NCBI GenBank assembly: GCA_052386975.1
Contig: JBQTJQ010000140.1
Coordinates: forward strand, 1 to 6,557
Direction: 5' to 3'
Origin: JACPFV01 sp052386975
Lineage (GTDB): Bacteria; Pseudomonadota; Gammaproteobacteria; Nevskiales; Nevskiaceae
Length of the DNA: 6,557 nt
The first letter of the stretch is position 1. Every line of letters starts with the position of its first letter. The notes under the pieces are model-generated. The model did not search any database and was not told the origin of the DNA. It worked only from the letters and a program-made list of their open reading frames with translations. The position numbers were made by a program, and so were the translations under genes. This document shows, in pieces, positions 5,622-6,557 of this stretch.

Positions 5622-6437
5622 TCACGGTTTCTCGGCGACGATCTCGAACAGCATCGGCGTGGTCATGCGCGTGACGCCCTCGGCCTGCGCCTCACGCAGT
5701 TCGGCATGCAGCCGCGTGACCCAGGCCTCGTCCACGCGGCCGAGCTCGAGCAGGCGCCTCGGCCCGGTCTCGACGTAAGCCGCCAGCCAGCGCCACAGCG
5801 GATCGTTCGGGCCGACCGTCCAGACAATCGGCTCGACGTGCCGGACCGTGAGTCCCTGCGCCTGCAGCAGCGCCGGCAGCATGCGAGCGACGTCGGGCTC
5901 ACTGCCCGAATCGCGCCACGAGGCCATCACGTGGCCGACGAACTCCTCGAGCAGCGGGCGACCCGGCGACATGCGCCACGTCCGGTAGTCGGCGTATTCG
6001 TGGAACAGCGCGACGCCGCCGGGTTTCAGCGCGGCGGCCACGTGGGCCGCGAGTTTCTGCGGCGAAGCCACGAACGAGCCGACCCAGCGGCACCAGCTTG
6101 CGTCCATGTTCGAGGTGGGCAGGGGCTGCATGACGTCGCCCTCGACATAGCGCACCTGCGACAGTCCGCGCGCGCGGCACTGCGCCATCCCGAACGCGGC
6201 GAAGCGCGCCGAGCGCTCGACCGCGATCACCTCGCCGCGCGGGCCGACGCGCGCCGCGAGGTCGAGCGTGGCGTAACCGGGCCCGGCGCCGACGTCGACC
6301 ACGCGCATGCCCTCGCGCAGGCCGGCGCGATCCCATCCCGCGAGCATGCGCGGCCGCCACAGCTCGTGCTGCAGGCCGAGGCGGGCTATCTCCTCGTCGT
6401 GCGTGCCGAGGACATAGTCGCGCTCGGCGCCGGTCAC
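5622..6437 (-). CDS. Class I SAM-dependent methyltransferase, substrate unknown (N-terminus uncertain)
   Basis: A cytoplasmic Rossmann-fold methyltransferase. Counting from a GTG at 6437-6435 it is 271 aa. Motif I VVDVGAGPG has Asp48, Gly50, Gly52 and Gly54. Glu74 at the end of strand 2 (VIAVERS) should bind the SAM ribose, and GD at 100-101 fits the adenine-side acid. CRWVGSF (116-122) and LKPGG (137-141) follow in the usual order. The N-terminal block YVLGTHDEEIARLGLQH and C-terminal TPMLFEIVAEKP resemble a proteobacterial methyltransferase group of unassigned substrate that I recall. It converges on the reductase gene with a palindrome between. The frame continues upstream to 6494, but that part translates as Gly/Pro homopolymer from the suspect contig end, so I start at the GTG of VTGAERDY. 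It has no evident ribosome binding site, and the true start may have been lost in the bad sequence. Confidence 0.82.
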   Translation of the reverse strand: MTGAERDYVLGTHDEEIARLGLQHELWRPRMLAGWDRAGLREGMRVVDVGAGPGYATLDLAARVGPRGEVIAVERSARFAAFGMAQCRARGLSQVRYVEGDVMQPLPTSNMDASWCRWVGSFVASPQKLAAHVAAALKPGGVALFHEYADYRTWRMSPGRPLLEEFVGHVMASWRDSGSEPDVARMLPALLQAQGLTVRHVEPIVWTVGPNDPLWRWLAAYVETGPRRLLELGRVDEAWVTRLHAELREAQAEGVTRMTTPMLFEIVAEKP

Positions 6438-6450
6438 CCGTGCCGCAAAA

Positions 6451-6557
6451 TGGGGTGGGGGGGGGGTTTTAAACCCGCCCCCCCCCAAAAACAAACCCCA
6501 CCCCCAAAGGGGTTGTAGAGGGGGACCACCCCCACGCAGGGCCCCCCCCCCCCCCCC
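6451..6557. other. Low-complexity G/C-homopolymer contig end, probable sequencing or assembly artefact
   Basis: From about 6451 the sequence changes abruptly from normal codon-like composition to runs: ten G at 6457-6466, nine C at 6478-6486, further G4-G5 and C4-C5 blocks, and sixteen C closing the window at 6542-6557. Nothing in it codes for a plausible protein. The character fits low-quality read ends or collapsed homopolymer rather than biology. Anything called across it, including the start of the methyltransferase gene, should be distrusted. Confidence 0.75.

Noticed and set aside
6457..6486. The G-run / TTTTAAA / C-run as a hairpin or terminator.
   Set aside because: Self-complementarity follows from long homopolymers in a probable artefact region.
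6438..6494. N-terminal extension of the methyltransferase to an ATG at 6494.
   Set aside because: It translates mainly as Gly and Pro homopolymer from the suspect low-complexity end.

Overview
The window is a very GC-rich bacterial chromosome segment (about 70% G+C by eye) with five complete or nearly complete protein genes and one gene cut by the left edge. Gene content and protein style (Slt70-type transglycosylase, E. coli-like Cca with an HD domain, UppP, PTR1-like pteridine reductase) point to a Proteobacterium, most likely Gamma- or Betaproteobacteria. I cannot place it more finely. The right-hand ~100 bases are dominated by long G and C runs and look like a poor contig end, so the source may be a draft or metagenomic assembly.

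Layout, left to right. A TauE/SafE-family permease gene (minus strand, C-terminus off the left edge) diverges from a signal-peptide-bearing soluble lytic transglycosylase gene (plus). The latter overlaps cca, the tRNA CCA-adding enzyme gene, by an ATGA stop/start overlap. cca converges on uppP (undecaprenyl-diphosphatase, minus). uppP diverges from an SDR-family pteridine reductase gene (plus), which converges on a class I SAM-dependent methyltransferase gene (minus) that runs into the low-quality right end.

The genes are mostly housekeeping: peptidoglycan turnover (slt), recycling of the lipid carrier for wall synthesis (uppP), tRNA 3'-end maturation and repair (cca), and reduced-pterin/folate metabolism (pteridine reductase). 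The permease and methyltransferase have unassigned substrates. I see no phage, CRISPR, transposase, toxin or defence gene.

The striking part is non-coding. Four unrelated-looking palindromic elements sit in 6.5 kb. One is a 72-bp long hairpin inserted in frame inside the permease gene. One is a 52-bp double hairpin whose ends supply the stop codons of both cca and uppP. One is a 75-bp inverted repeat that covers the probable uppP start and ends ten bases before the reductase start. The last is a compact 25-bp palindrome between the reductase and methyltransferase genes. They look like members of interspersed (REP/MITE-like) repeat families, but copy number cannot be tested from this window alone.
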